A stretch of DNA of 64,000 bases from Nymphaea colorata (lineage: Eukaryota > Streptophyta > Magnoliopsida > Nymphaeales > Nymphaeaceae), in NCBI RefSeq assembly GCF_008831285.2, contig NC_045138.2:39299115-39363114 (forward strand), read 5' to 3'. The position numbers and the translations under genes are program-made. Below the pieces are notes generated by a model. That model saw only the letters and a list, made by a program, of their open reading frames with translations. It made no database searches and was not told where the DNA came from. The stretch's first letter is position 1, and each line of letters opens with the position of its first letter. Shown piece after piece: positions 12,680-24,605 of this stretch.

Positions 12680-13440
12680 CCCAGCAGGAAGCCCAGAAGA
12701 CAAATATGAAAAGCTATCATACAAAGAAGATACGATCACAAGTAGCAGAGGAATCTATTGAAACCTGGTGGAAGTAACCAGGAAAAAATTCACTAATGAG
12801 TTACAGATTTTTTAAAATTCATTCTCCTAAGAAAAGTTCCATACAAACAGTGGAGCTTGGAATTGAAACAATAAAAACTATAAGATGTAAAAGAAGCATA
12901 GAAACTTTACCACCAAACTTTAGTTATTGCTCAAAATCGAAAAACAAAACTGCTTCACGGTTCTTTTTCCTCTTCCCTTCTATTCGTGCAATACGATTCA
13001 TCTGGATATACTACTTCACATCCCACAGTAATTTAAATAAATCAATCAATCAACCAGATAGCGTCAACATCAAACCCTAGCCCCCGAAACAGAGCCCTGA
13101 CCCCCAATCCTGATAGGAAACCGTACATTTATCCTAGCTCCTCAATCCCAACCATGAACCCTATCCGCAGTCACCGTCATATATTCGAATCAAAACCGGA
13201 AACTTTTATCCAATCGCAAAACCATCGAGTCCCAACCCCAAACAACCAATCAGTACCAGAGAGACAAAGAGAGATAGCGGGGAAAAGAGAGAGAGACCTT
13301 CTTTGCCGAGTCTGCTGCTTTCACCGCACGATCACCCAGATTCAACTAGACAGAGAGAAACGCAGGAAGCGAGAAGAGATCGAGGGTCTCGGTGTCGGTG
13401 TCGGTGTCGGAGGGTCGACGCCTCTCAGGATCTAGTTCCC
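12680..13440 (-). promoter_or_regulatory. Probable 5' UTR, 5' UTR intron and promoter edge of PTB
   Basis: On the PTB strand a CAG acceptor (TTCCACCAG) lies about 90 nt upstream of the ATG. A good donor, AAG|GTCTCTCTC, lies at 13296-13297 inside a CU-rich tract. This suggests a non-coding first exon at about 13298-13440. Assignment is by splice-site reading only; no transcript data were available. The plus-strand open frames here (12796-13080, 13154-13435) have no recognisable motif. Confidence 0.5.
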
Positions 13441-14150
13441 CCACGCCACCCTAAGATCATTTTCTAGTCAGACGACTCAGACCCAACCAACCAATAAAAA
13501 GAATCATATCCATAGTTACCCGCATCTGGGCGGCTGGCCGATTAACATGTCTGCCCCCGCGTTTATTTAAGTATTACACATTAGTGCCTGTGATTGTCAC
13601 ATATAAATCGATGTCATTAATGAGATAACACAAAATTATTTTCTCTCCAATGGCTGAAAAGGAGTGTGCATTGTGTATTATTCACTTTCACCAAGTTCCA
13701 CTCATCGCTTCTCAAAATTTGGACACAAGCTGAAATATCTTCTTCTTTTCTTTTTTTTTATAGAAGACAAGGAAAGTTTTTTAAAATTTACATGTAAATT
13801 TTTAAAAAAATGACGTGGATCTAGTCATATCGATCTATTAATGTATTATTAGTCCATAAGGCATTGTTGTATTATGAGTGATTTGAAACAGTCATATTAC
13901 CTAATACTATGATTATTAGGATTCTATAAAATTTCTAATATGCAAAAGAAAAATAATATTTAACACGACGACATGTCATCTTTTGAAGTGTTTGGTAATT
14001 GAAATATTGTATTAACATTTCATGAATATGTTCCAATGATCATATTAGATTCAGCATTTTTTTAGTATTCAATAAATTTGTCCTGGGACAAATTTATAGA
14101 ACAAAATACAATGTTCCTACTATCAAAGGCCCCTATTTGTTCATTTTTCC
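13441..14150. other. Intergenic, AT-rich
   Basis: Upstream DNA of PTB running into AT-rich sequence. No coding or RNA features are supported. Confidence 0.5.
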
Positions 14151-16080
14151 TTTGAAGCTAAGTTGTTTGTTATGAGAGACCATGATCACAAACATTTACG
14201 TTTTAAATAGAGTGTCATCCAAATAAGTAGAGATAACACCTTATGAATTGTGGATTGGAAGAAAGACAAATCTTAATCATATAAGAAAATGAGTATCAAT
14301 TGATGACCAACAAGAAGATCAAACACCTTTAGATACCATAAATGATATACGCAAGCCTTCAATTAAACAAAATCTACTCATTCAAATTAATGATTCAATG
14401 TCAAATGAAGAACCTAGACATTATATTACTCTTCCTTTTTTAATTTGATTATTACTGTGTACAGAGGCAAAGCCAGAATTTTTTCATGAATGGAGCCAAA
14501 TTATAATTCCAAATTTTAACAAGAACCAAAATATAATTTTTCAAAATTTGTATGTAGGATGCTTACAAATATAAAAGCAATCAGTTGTAAATAGGTTCGT
14601 CGAGAGAAATATAAAGCATATGGAAATATTAACAAATTTAAAACTAGGTTAGTTGCAAAAGAATACTTTTAATGTGAATGGATAGAGTACATAAAAACAT
14701 GCTCCTCTGTAGTAAAACTTGCTCAATTCATAGTAAACATGCCCCTGCGCCCACTATCCCTAGAGTTCACGGAGGTTAGTTTGGAACCTATTAGAGGAGT
14801 GCATTGAGATGTGACCATGACTACCACAGAAATTGAATCCAATACCCTTAATGAGGTGGACTGCCTTACTGCCCAGTGCACTACAACCGCTTGGGGTGTA
14901 TTAGGTGGATGTTAAAAGTGTTTTCTTAATTTAAATGAAACTATTTATATGGAGCAACTAGAAGGTTTCATGGTTGTTGGACACAAAAATAAATTATACT
15001 AGTTGAAAAATTATTTGTATAGTTTTAAATAATCTCCAAGGCAATGCTATTTAATATTTAATAAGCCATTGTCTAGTTTGAGATATAAAACAAACAAACT
15101 AGATCATTGTGTTTATGTAAAGAATAGTGGAGTAAGTTTACAGTTTTGGCTGTGAAACATCATATATACTTCTAGAGACAGACAATCCAAGTTGTCGTGC
15201 TTTAAGTCAAGAGAAATATTTTGATCACATCATAAAAAAAAAATAAAATAGAACTAAGTAAATCGAAGTCCACTCCTATAGCAAAAAGCTTAAGGTTAAG
15301 TAAAAACACTTTGTGGGGAAAGTAAACTACAAGTCCCTTATGTCAGGCATTTGGAAGTCTGATATATGCAATGCTATGGATTATACCTAACATTAGTTTA
15401 GTTGCCAGTCTAGTAAGTAGATTAAAAAAAAAAAACTTTGCCTTCCTCATTGGGATGCGGTGAAAAGAATATTTAGGTACGTAGAAGGCACAAACAAGCT
15501 TAAGTTGTGGTATCAAGCAAATCAATTAAAATTGATTGAGAACTTGATGTAGATTTTGCTGGAGATAAATTTGAAGAAGAATCTAGCCCTTGATATGTGT
15601 TTATGGTAGGAGGTAGAGTCATCTTTTGGTCTTTTAAGAAACATGGATGTATTGTTATACATACACAAGAAGTAAAATATGTAGCGTGTAATATGACAAT
15701 AACATTTCGAGTATGGATAAACTGGTTCTTAAACTATTTACATTTACATATTCTTAAAGAATTAGTACAATTGGAATATGATAACAAACCAACCATACAT
15801 CTAATTTACACTAGAGCAGATAGCTCAAGAAGTAAACATATTGGAGTTAAATATCAACGTGTACTTGACATTTAAATGCAAAATTAAGTGATTATATTCT
15901 ATCAAAAGATATGGTAGCAGATCCGTTGACAACAGCAGTAATGGAAGTTTTTTTTTTTTTTTTTTTTTGTTTTCAAGGCATGTATGTAAGTCAAATGGAA
16001 CTTAGATATGTTAGCACTTTATTAAGCTATTGTGAACTTGAAAATAATTATAGCTCTTATTAGAACTTAGTTTCTCCAAG
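14150..16080 (+). mobile_element. Decayed Ty1/copia retrotransposon fragment (integrase end and RNase H)
   Basis: Conceptual translation across stops and frameshifts shows copia landmarks in order. Near 14195-14290 there is YVLNRVSSK then TPYELWIGRKTNLNHIRK, the C-terminal part of the integrase region. Near 15330-15400 there is GSLIYAML, the end of the reverse transcriptase. At 15470-15880 the RNase H-like region includes RYVEGTNKLKLWYQ, GGRVIFWSFKKHG and SKHIGVKYQRVLD. A remnant of the DMVADPLT tail follows at about 15909-15935. Most of the reverse transcriptase is missing, with unrelated sequence (and a MITE-like piece at 14462) in between. Stops and indels mean it is inactive. Intact LTRs were not recognised. 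Confidence 0.75.
14462..14550 (+). mobile_element. Partial MITE copy (CAGGGGCGRAGC family)
   Basis: CAGAGGCAAAGCCAGAATTT followed by a GGAGCCAAA-type segment matches the left end of the element at 54164-54358 (CAGGGGCGAAGC, T-rich run, then GGGCCAAA). The right end was not found here. It lies between integrase and reverse transcriptase remnants of the copia fragment. Confidence 0.4.
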
Positions 16081-18253
16081 AGTCAAGACCATTCCAACCC
16101 TCCCTCGTTAATGCGAATTCTTTATGAAGTATGGCTTTCGTTCTTATGTATATGTGCCCAAATAGAGTTAAATGTGGTACTAGACAAAATTTTAAACTTT
16201 GGTTGCAAGTAATTGATGTCACAAAATTTCAAGTGTATATTTTGTTCAAATTTAGACAAATCTAAATAGATTAACAATTATATTCATTCTTATCAACAAA
16301 AGATTAAAAAAAAAAAAGAAGAACGAAAGCCATACTTCATCGAGTCCGACTAAATGGAGAGTGAGGACCACCCGCCAACAATTCACATAGAGAGTAGGCG
16401 CTGGAGACTGGACCACAATAGTACGAGCCAAGTCGCGAGCTAGAAAGCACGAGCCTGGACGCGTGACCGGTTCGTTTTCAGAAGCTCTTTTTTGGGCTCG
16501 CAGCATCGCTGCCACTCTTTCTTAGGAAGCCGTGCAGCGAAAGGAAGGAAGCTATCCTGCCTTGTTCTAAAACTTGCGAAGATGATCAATGGAACAACCG
16601 CCGATGTGTAAAATGTTATATTACATAAACATATTATATGCTGAATTTGGGTTCTTTAATTCATGGGTTTAAACTTATGGCCAAATTCAAAGCTTCCCAA
16701 CAAAAAAATATAAGTGAAAGGAGCTTGAGTCGCCTATATAAAGCAAAATGAATTAATTAAGCTTAGGCGACAACGGCCCAACATAAGAGCAAGGAGTAAC
16801 CATTTGCAAATTTTAACCACTTAACCACATCCACAACTTGGTTCATAAATTTTATAGTGCGTAGTCTGTAATCTATTCTTCATTTTATCTATCTCCATAT
16901 ATTTTAAATTATTGACGAATATAAAAGTTATTTTTTTATTAGTAACAGAACATAAGCTCCAAACAGACATGGAAGATGTTTTGGGAACCATTATTTTGTG
17001 CACGAATATGAAACTCGTAGCGAAAGTTTGGCGCCATCAAAATCACACTCCAAAATTTTGAAAAACAGGCAAAATAAATGCTATGTAAAAAGAAAAAAAG
17101 AAAAAAGCGGCAGACACGGATTTTCTGCAGTCTGCCTCCGATATTTCCCTCATTGTTTGTGCGGTCACGTGGCAGGCAGCTGTCAACGTTTAAAGCCGCA
17201 CGTGTAGATCCGTCAGCGACCGATGACATTGCAGGTGGGCCCCACGCCCACCCTGGCACGCAGCGGGCCCCCTCCCTGGCCCTTGCCAGGCCGCTGATCC
17301 TTCGTGGATGTCTGTGCCGTCCGGGAACGAGGTGTTCCCGTAAAGCGCCGGAGGCGCAGCTTGGTGCGCCGCTGGGCGAGCCATGTCCATGTTGGTTCGT
17401 TAAAAGCGAAACCCCGGTCGAGCCAACTCGCAGCGCTTGTCCCGAACCGAGCTCGGCGCGCACCCGCTCGAGCCAAGGTCGAGCCCGTTATCGGGCTTGG
17501 CTCGAACCCAGGTCCGTCCAGGGGATGCTTTCGAAAATGTACCAGCGGGGAAGCAACAAAAGCAAGAGATCATAGATTGTACAAACGGATCTCCTTTGAA
17601 CTTGTTAATTTGTTCCTCCCCTTTCTTTTGGGGGCTACCTTCAATGGTCCCCCTCCGTAGTGTTGTATCGTGGGGGAGCGCAAAGGCCTAGGTGCGTCCT
17701 GGATGAGTCGTCCCACTCATCGATTCGGACGCCCTTTTCATCGCCTGCTTTGCTGGTCGAGTTGGAGTTTTGGGGACCATCCTTGATCAACGTCCTCTAC
17801 GTCCCCACCGTATCGCAGGACGTGATCGATGGATGGATTCTTCGTTAGGCGCTCCATATTGATACCTCATGTCAGACCAGTTCTTGCCTCCTAACTCTGC
17901 CACTCTCTCCCTGCATGAAACTGGTGCAGTAAAAGTGAAAATCTAGGTCTGAGTGTTATCATGAGAGAGCGGGGGTGGAGGCATGATGTGTGGACAAATT
18001 GCCCACACAGGCCCACTAAAATGGTTATCTTCATTCATATTGATATATATCTAATGCCCTTTAAAATTTAAAAATTTATTACTGCCAGAACTTTGTAGCT
18101 TGCTGTGGAGAGGAATGAACAGTCGTGAAATATTTACGCTGAATCATCGTTGCTCGCTCCTTAGATTCATCTTGACGAGCGTCTGTCAATGGGAACAATT
18201 TCTGAAGCTGTGCGCCACGTACGGGAGTACTCATGAAATGCACGCAGCTATCT

Positions 18254-18258
<5 letters not shown>

Positions 18259-18300
<42 letters not shown>
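18259..18300. repeat. (TC)n microsatellite
   Basis: About 21 uninterrupted TC units. No recognised gene adjoins it. Confidence 0.95.
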
Positions 18301-18303
<3 letters not shown>

Positions 18304-19841
18304 GTTCTGAATCTGCAAGGCCTGCTAAACGGATGGACTTACAGAGGGACCCGGCAGCATCTCTCCGGTCTCGTGGTTTCTCATGGCAGGCCTGATTTCG
18401 TCCACAGGCGATCGGAATTTGCTCTGTAGTTGAGGCGCAGATAATGCCATTCTCGTACGACGTTTGTATTTCCGCAACTTTTTGGAATATATGTAGCATA
18501 GCTTCAAAGCAATGGCTTTACGAAGATAGTTTTTTCCTTATCTTTTCTTTTGTAACAGATCAGTGCTCTTCTTTTGGCTTTTAAAGAGTGGGAATGCCGT
18601 GACAGTAACTTCGTCTTCAGATTTCATTGCTCTTAAGTTCTACTAAGAGTTTAAGTAGTCGAGTAGCAATTTCGCGCTTTAACGAAAGCTGCCGGGGATT
18701 GCCCAAATGAATTCAAGCAACCTCAACCATATATAAAATTAGAACCAAATCAAAACTATACATCAGTCGGAAAAATGCAACCTAATGGCAACAGACTCCC
18801 AGTTATGCTCGTTAAAGAAAAACCTAAACAAAATATTCTAACTATCGAACATCTTGCTCAGTAGGGCATGGGACCCACCTGCATAAAAACCAAACTTTGT
18901 GGGGATATTCTGCGGGACCCACCAACGCTGTCGTCTGTGAAGAAAATAAGAGGCATTTCTTTTCCTTTTTTCTGGTCATATTTATTTATTTCCACTGTTG
19001 CCATTTCCCGCGTTAAAACGCCAGCTTACGATGGTCCCCTCCAATCGGACAGGGACCCCCCAACCCCAATCTTGGGATGACCATATTACCCTCGTCAGGT
19101 AACCTACGCCCCAGAGTTGGTATGCCACGCACGAGATCCTCATTGGGTTGTCGACCGAGCGTTGCCTTATACAAACTCAGGAAACTGCAACCATAGTTCA
19201 ATCTAGACTGCGGGCACTTGATTTTCAAGTTTGGCTTTTTTAATATACATTTTATAATCACCTTATCTTATTTCCCAACTAGAATAATATCCGGATTGTG
19301 GATGCAAGGAGTTAGAGGGGGGCTGCATGTTCGGACCCGAACATACTGTTCATATGTTTTGACCCTTTACAAGCTACGCTGTTAACTCTGAAAATAGTTG
19401 AATTTTCTTTACATTTTATCCGTATAAAAGGTTTTTTAATTTTCATATAGTATGTCAGTATGAATTTACTCATTTTGTGAAGTATATTCATAAAACAGTA
19501 ACCAATATTGTACTCAAGTAAGCGGATTAATTAGAAGCACACACTACGGAGAAGGATACGATTGTCATTGCGGCAACAGGCTTACAACAAGGCGGACATA
19601 ACCCAGACATAATTTGGTGGTCCCACGAATTTCCTTTCAGCATCATGGAATACGTCGCTGCCTAATTTAATCCTAGCAAAAAGGGCGAGACCACGTTAAA
19701 CTGCGGTAAAAAGTGAGAGACCCATCGTGGTTTTAGATTATCAACGTTAACTTTTAAATCCAACAAGAGAGATTGAAAATTTTGACAGCTGATCCAAGAG
19801 CAAGGAAGCGGATAAGAGACTTTCTCCTTCCTTCTGTGTTT

Positions 19842-19848
19842 TATAAAT
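19842..19848 (+). promoter_or_regulatory. TATA box of the I9 propeptide gene
   Basis: TATAAAT lies 88 nt upstream of the ATG at 19930, followed by a GA-rich leader. Position and sequence fit a plant core promoter. Confidence 0.55.
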
Positions 19849-19929
19849 GCAGAGAGAGGCACCTTCTTCATCCTCCATCCTCCATCGAGACAGAAAGAGA
19901 GAGATACGGAGAGGTTCAAAGAAGCAGCG

Positions 19930-20467
19930 ATGGAGGGTGGCACAGTGACTCCAGCATCGGCAGGAGAGCTCTATTTCGTTTTCATGGACTTCGATCCTGA
20001 ATATGAGCGTCTAAGATCTAACAGGTCGAGTTGCTCACTCTCTCTCTTTCTCTAACGGGTGCGGTGCTTAAAAATGTGTTCTGTTGCATGTGCCTATACG
20101 ATCAGCTGCGGTTTCATCTCTGTACTCGGGTGTTGCAGGTCGAAGAATGGGGACAATGGGTTAGACGCGTATCTTAGCAAGAAGCATGACATGTTGCTGG
20201 AGAGAGTGCTTGAGCCGGGGACCTACACTAAGAGATTTTCCTGGGTCATTGTTGATGGATTTGGCGTTGAGATAACAAAGGAGCAGGTAACATTCCATCC
20301 TTTCCCCACTTCTCCTCCATTACAGTTCCCTGGTATACTTTTCCATAAAAAATAAGACCCCACCTCGTCTAGAGAGCAGACATTTTTTTGATCTTGTTGA
20401 GCAGGCAAGCCGGCTTAGATCTGCAGAGGGAGTGAGAGTGGTGGAGAAGAATCTAGAGTTCATTTGA
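19930..20467 (+). CDS. Stand-alone subtilase propeptide (inhibitor I9 domain) protein, three exons
   Basis: Exons 19930-20024, 20139-20286 and 20405-20467 join at GT-AG sites to 306 nt, 101 residues. After a short N-terminus, ELYFVFMDFDPEYERLRSNR is followed by LDAYLSKKHDMLLERVLEPG, then KRFSWVIVDGFGVEITKEQA and a final RLRSAEGVRVVEKNLEF. This is the fold of the subtilisin N-terminal propeptide, and the KKHDMLL wording is closest to the SBT2 class of plant subtilases. The protein stops where a subtilase would continue into its catalytic domain. No Asp/His/Ser catalytic segment follows in the next 2 kb, so it is a free propeptide that could act as a protease inhibitor or chaperone. No signal peptide is evident, so it is probably cytosolic. 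A TATA box lies 88 nt upstream. A truncated pseudogene is possible, but the frame and all splice sites are intact. Confidence 0.8.
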
Positions 20468-21623
20468 TATGCAATATGGTAATTGAACTCTTGCTCCTTG
20501 CTGATCTTTGGAGCGAAGACGCAGGGTCTCAAGAACATGACTGATGGCAATGAGAGAACGCCTAAAGGGCAGTGCCATTAACTGCGGATAGTTTTTCCTT
20601 TTCATCTCTTATGCGAATCTTAAAAGCATATAAACTTGTAGGAATATATGATATCATGACATGATGTACGAAGAAGGGGAGACGGCGATTACTGGAGGAC
20701 TGAAATTAAGTGGACTTTGAAGAAGAAGTCTTCATTCTGGAGTTTAGAAAGAGAGAGAGGTCGCAATGATACAGAAGAGAGACTATGATTTTTGTTTCAT
20801 GTATGTGGGGAACAAAGGGAAAAATATTTGCCATGTACCAGCTTTTTGCATCTATAATGAGGAGGCGACCCTCTATGGCGAGGCACATGGGCCTCCTTTT
20901 GATTAACTTTATGTGTCGCTGTTGTTTTCCACTCCATTGTTTGTTCGAAGGCATATTCCACTCGCATGTGCAGTGCTCTGTGTCCTGGAAACTTTGTGAG
21001 GAGTCGAATCGAGGACACTAAGTACGAAGGCTCATGGTTGGAGTTGAAATGCACAGAGCTAAAAAAGTTAAAAATCTTTCCATCAGGTAGCAGAGTTTCT
21101 TGTTCGGTCGACCCAAACGCAGTAAAAGTTGTTTGGGGTAAAGGTTAAAATGCCTTTGGCGCAAAAAAGGTGGAAAAAAAATGGTAATAAATGAAAAATG
21201 CCTCGTTAAGGACAAAATAGGGAGAAGAATTATTTTCCTTCAACTAGCTCATAGAAATTGCATGTAAAGTGTTGTGAAGAGGTGTTTGGCAAAAAGAAGA
21301 AAAGCACCATGTTCTTATTTCATAAAATATAGTATTATTTTGTCCAGCATTTGATTCTGCTTCATTGAAGAGAAAAACAAGGTGTGTTTAGATAATGTAT
21401 TATAAGATTGAATATGCGTTCGACTGACACAATGTTTTCTCTATCAAATGGCCTCTGTATGTGAGAGTAACACATACTTTTTTTTTTAGTCTTAACCCAT
21501 TTAGAATAATAGGCATGATCTCTTGGTGTGACTGAGAGAAAGACTTAGCTCAGCTTGGCCAGTTCTATGACCTTGATGATCCTTTCTAGCCAGTTCATTT
21601 GAATCAGCATACATCAGCTTAAC

Positions 21624-21626
<3 letters not shown>

Positions 21627-21660
<34 letters not shown>
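21627..21660. repeat. (TC)n microsatellite
   Basis: About 17 uninterrupted TC units. Confidence 0.95.
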
Positions 21661-21663
<3 letters not shown>

Positions 21664-21976
21664 GATAGATATAATGTACAAAATGCTCTAGATCTGGCCT
21701 GTGTAAACTCTCTTTGTAGGGGCGAAAGTGGAAAGGAAGAAAAGTCTTTTAAAAGACAAAAATCCTATATTCAAATGCAGGTTAAAAAGTGTACATAAGT
21801 GGGAACTTGAACTAGAGACCTTTGAGTTGAAGTCAAAAGATCAATGCCCAGAGTGCGTCTCGGAATCAACTTGCCTATCTGAAAGAAAAAGAAAATACCT
21901 TTTTCTGTTCTATTTAATTTCTATGGTAAAAATATTTGAACTTGCAGCTAGGATATCGAACTTCAACTGGTACAAA

Positions 21977-22216
21977 GCGAACAGATCAATGACAAAAACA
22001 TATTGTAACTAAAAGTCTCATAGCTGATCATATTGCGAATTATCTTCTTACAAAAGCAGTTGCAATCGCACCTTTGTCTTAAATACTCATTTCAAAGTGA
22101 ACAGATCAATGACAAAAAAATATTGTAACTTAAAAGTCTCATAGCTGATCATATTACGAATTATCTTCTTACAAAAGCAGTTGCAATCGCACCTTTGTTT
22201 TGAATACTCATTTAGA
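21977..22216 (+). repeat. 120-bp direct tandem duplication
   Basis: Two adjacent copies, 21977-22096 and 22097-22216, differ at only a few positions. Both contain AACAGATCAATGACAAAAA and CTTCTTACAAAAGCAGTTGC. Origin unknown. Confidence 0.9.
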
Positions 22217-22815
22217 TTATTGACTTTTGATTTGAGATAAACGTTTTCTTTTCGGGGACGTTTGATTGCCTCAAATCTTACTGACTTGAAATCTTGAGAT
22301 CTAAATTTCTAAGATCTCGGGCCTTCTCTACTCTCTACCAACGATCTGAAATCTTTTGTTCAAAAACGCTGCACGGATTAATCATACGAAAATTTTGTAA
22401 ATCGTGCATCCTCAAATATGAATCTCAAGGCAAAAACCCTTTTGCAATTCATCTACAAATTGAACTTGGGATAATGGAAACCTTAATTCAACGGTTTTTA
22501 AATCTAGCGTTTGCAAATCCACGACCCCCATGTTAAACCAGACTTTCAGATTTAAGATCCAGGCTAATCAAAACGCCCCCATAATCAAAAGACACCAATA
22601 GAGTTTCATCGCTACTCCAGTTAGATTTACTGACTGGGGTTGATTTTAATAAGGCAAAACCCTTTAATTAAGTGGTCTAGTTATCGCAGTTGGTTCTGAT
22701 AAGATCCTGAAAATTACTGCTGGTTCTTAGAAGATCCTGCAGAACAAATAGCCTCGGTGGTGTTGGTTAATCATGCAAATCTCCCATACAAGCTACAAAA
22801 TAAAAATCCTCCCTT

Positions 22816-24168
22816 TCAGGGTTGGCCGGCAGCCAAGGAAACTTTATAGGAAGAAGAAGAAGAAGAAGAAGGCGGTAGAGCTGCACCACCCTCCTGGCTC
22901 ACACTCACTGTCCTTTGCTCTGCAGCGACTAATGGCGTCCTTATTTCGTTCTCCCTCCACCATCCTTCGCGCCCCACACCCCTCAACTGCTCCAGCCTCG
23001 TCCAATCCAGTCTTTGCATCTTGAACACTTTACGAACGTTCGCCAGCCCTCCAATGAAGTACAAGAGGCTCCCACTCAGCCCCAGCCAAGCCCAAGTCCT
23101 TCCCTATCCAAAACAAAGAAAGAATCCAAAAACCCAACAAGGAAAATCGAAGAATCAAGAGAATGAGCTTCTTTTCCCATTGAGAAAGATGACAAGAGAA
23201 AAGAATCAAAGAGAGAGAGAGAGGGCACTGGGGCTTATATAGATATGTACCAAAAGACTTGGGCCATGGGCTGAATGACTTGGAGTTTGCCTGTTGAGAA
23301 TTCCTGCAACCAAGAGTAGTTGGCTTCCCATGAGAAAGGGAAGGTAGATTCCCTTTTGTAGGACCTGGAGAAGACCGTCGGCCCTCTCGTATACTTGGCA
23401 CGCGTTCTGGATTGAGCCCACGAGCCAAAGAGCAGGGCCTGCAATTAATAGAGTCGAGGCGTGCTTTTCCAATTTCCGCTTCTTCTCAATCTGCAAGAGG
23501 AAATGAGAATTTTCTTCTGTCATCATTTTTTTTGCAAACTGGCAGCTGACATGCGTGAAGTTTACTTGGTTTGTTATTAAATTGAATTCTTAACCGATCA
23601 GGTCAAAACAGCGAGCTGCACTTGTAAGCATCGACAGAATAAAGAAAAAAGCTAAAAGATGTGAAGTTTGAGCTTGTTTCCGAGACAAATAGGTTTAAGG
23701 GATGGTAATCATGGTGCATGAGTCTTAATCCACTGGTGTCCAAGTCTGTCCGTTAAAACTTGACAAGGAAGAAGATGAAGACAGGGAAGCAGGTCGGATT
23801 ATTGTCTTGTTTCCTAAAATTCATAATCCAATGTACATCTGTTATTGTTAGAGACACAAGGACCTCATCAAAAGACACGGGCCTATTGAAATCTTCAAAC
23901 ACTATGCAGAAACTGTACGCCTTAGGAAGGCACCTGATCACAGGAAAGTGAAGCTCATTCATGCATCCACTATTGAAAATTTAGAGCGCGAATCCTAAAC
24001 TTTGGAAATTCAGGATTTCCCTTTGCATGTTAATAATCCAAAGCATCGGATGACAGTAAAAGGGTTTTTCTCCTTTTCCCAGTAGATAGAAAGAGCACCC
24101 TCTCTCTCATCAACCAGGAGTTTTTATTGGCAGGGAGATGGATCGAAAGTGCCAATTCACAGTAGCAC

Positions 24169-24243
<75 letters not shown>

Positions 24244-24605
24244 CGTGCATATACCAAAAGGAAGAGGATGGCCAAGAAAGTAAGGACGGACCCCACGAAC
24301 TGAACGAGCGGAGACGCAAGCTCCACGGTGAGGAACTGCACATCCAAGCCCATCAATGGCAGTCGGAAGTCCAAACTTATCAGGTGAGCTACCAGATCAT
24401 GCACGTTCACGGCAGCCATGAGGGTCAACGCAACAAGTATCATATACAGCCCGGCAACACCACCCCCGGCGAGCAGAGTCCCGAATCCGGCAACCAGCAG
24501 GAGGGCACTGAACACGTGCAAGCCCGCGTTTATGTACTCCCATCTATTCCTAACCCGAGGCGGACCATACAATCGGCATTCCCTCACCGACGCCAGCTTC
24601 ACCAT
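22816..24605 (-). CDS. Plant polytopic membrane protein of unknown function, three exons
   Basis: Exons 24255-24605, 23251-23490 and 22816-23103 (minus strand) are all phase 0 and join to 879 nt, 292 residues. I recognise it as a conserved plant transmembrane family but know no established function or symbol. Hydrophobic segments include YINAGLHVFSALLLVAGFG, GLYMILVALTLMAAVNV, VQFVGSVLTFLAILFLL, STLLIAGPALWLVGSI, PFLMGSQLLLVAGILN and WLGLSGSLLYFIGGLANV. Conserved-looking polar motifs are VNVHDLVAHL, SIQNACQVYERADG and ANVRKVFKMQRLDWTRLEQLR, the last probably cytosolic. The C-terminus has a poly-Ser run. Intron 1 carries a 70-nt CT microsatellite 13 nt after its donor, so naive reading runs into a Leu/Ser repeat that is not protein. 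The gene is head to head with the CHID1-like gene. Confidence 0.85.
24172..24241. repeat. (GA)n/(CT)n microsatellite in intron 1 of the membrane protein gene
   Basis: About 35 uninterrupted GA units on the plus strand (CT on the gene strand), beginning 13 nt after the 5' splice site. Confidence 0.95.

Larger units (their letters stand above)
16081..19929. other. Intergenic region with a GC-rich island and no recognised gene
   Basis: Contains a perfect 22-bp inverted repeat (16124-16145 and 16319-16340), a TATA-like CCTATATAAAGC at about 16733, a GC-rich stretch at roughly 17160-17530 with many overlapping open frames on both strands, and a CT microsatellite at 18259-18300. None of the open frames shows a known motif. 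A GTCACGTGGC (G-box/ABRE-like) word lies near 17163. Confidence 0.5.
20468..22815. other. Intergenic, with a CT microsatellite and a 120-bp tandem duplication
   Basis: 3' region of the I9 gene and of the membrane protein gene. No further coding region is supported; the open frames at 21728-22012 and 22294-22536 lack motifs. Repeats inside are listed separately. Confidence 0.55.

Noticed and set aside
16939-17691. Several overlapping open frames in a GC-rich stretch on both strands
   Set aside because: Length comes from GC-rich composition; no motif, no consistent splice pattern, and none stands out from its antisense partners.
24030-24605. A 191-codon minus-strand open frame with a long Leu/Ser repeat
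   Set aside because: Only 24255-24605 is exon. The rest reads through the donor into a CT microsatellite in intron 1.
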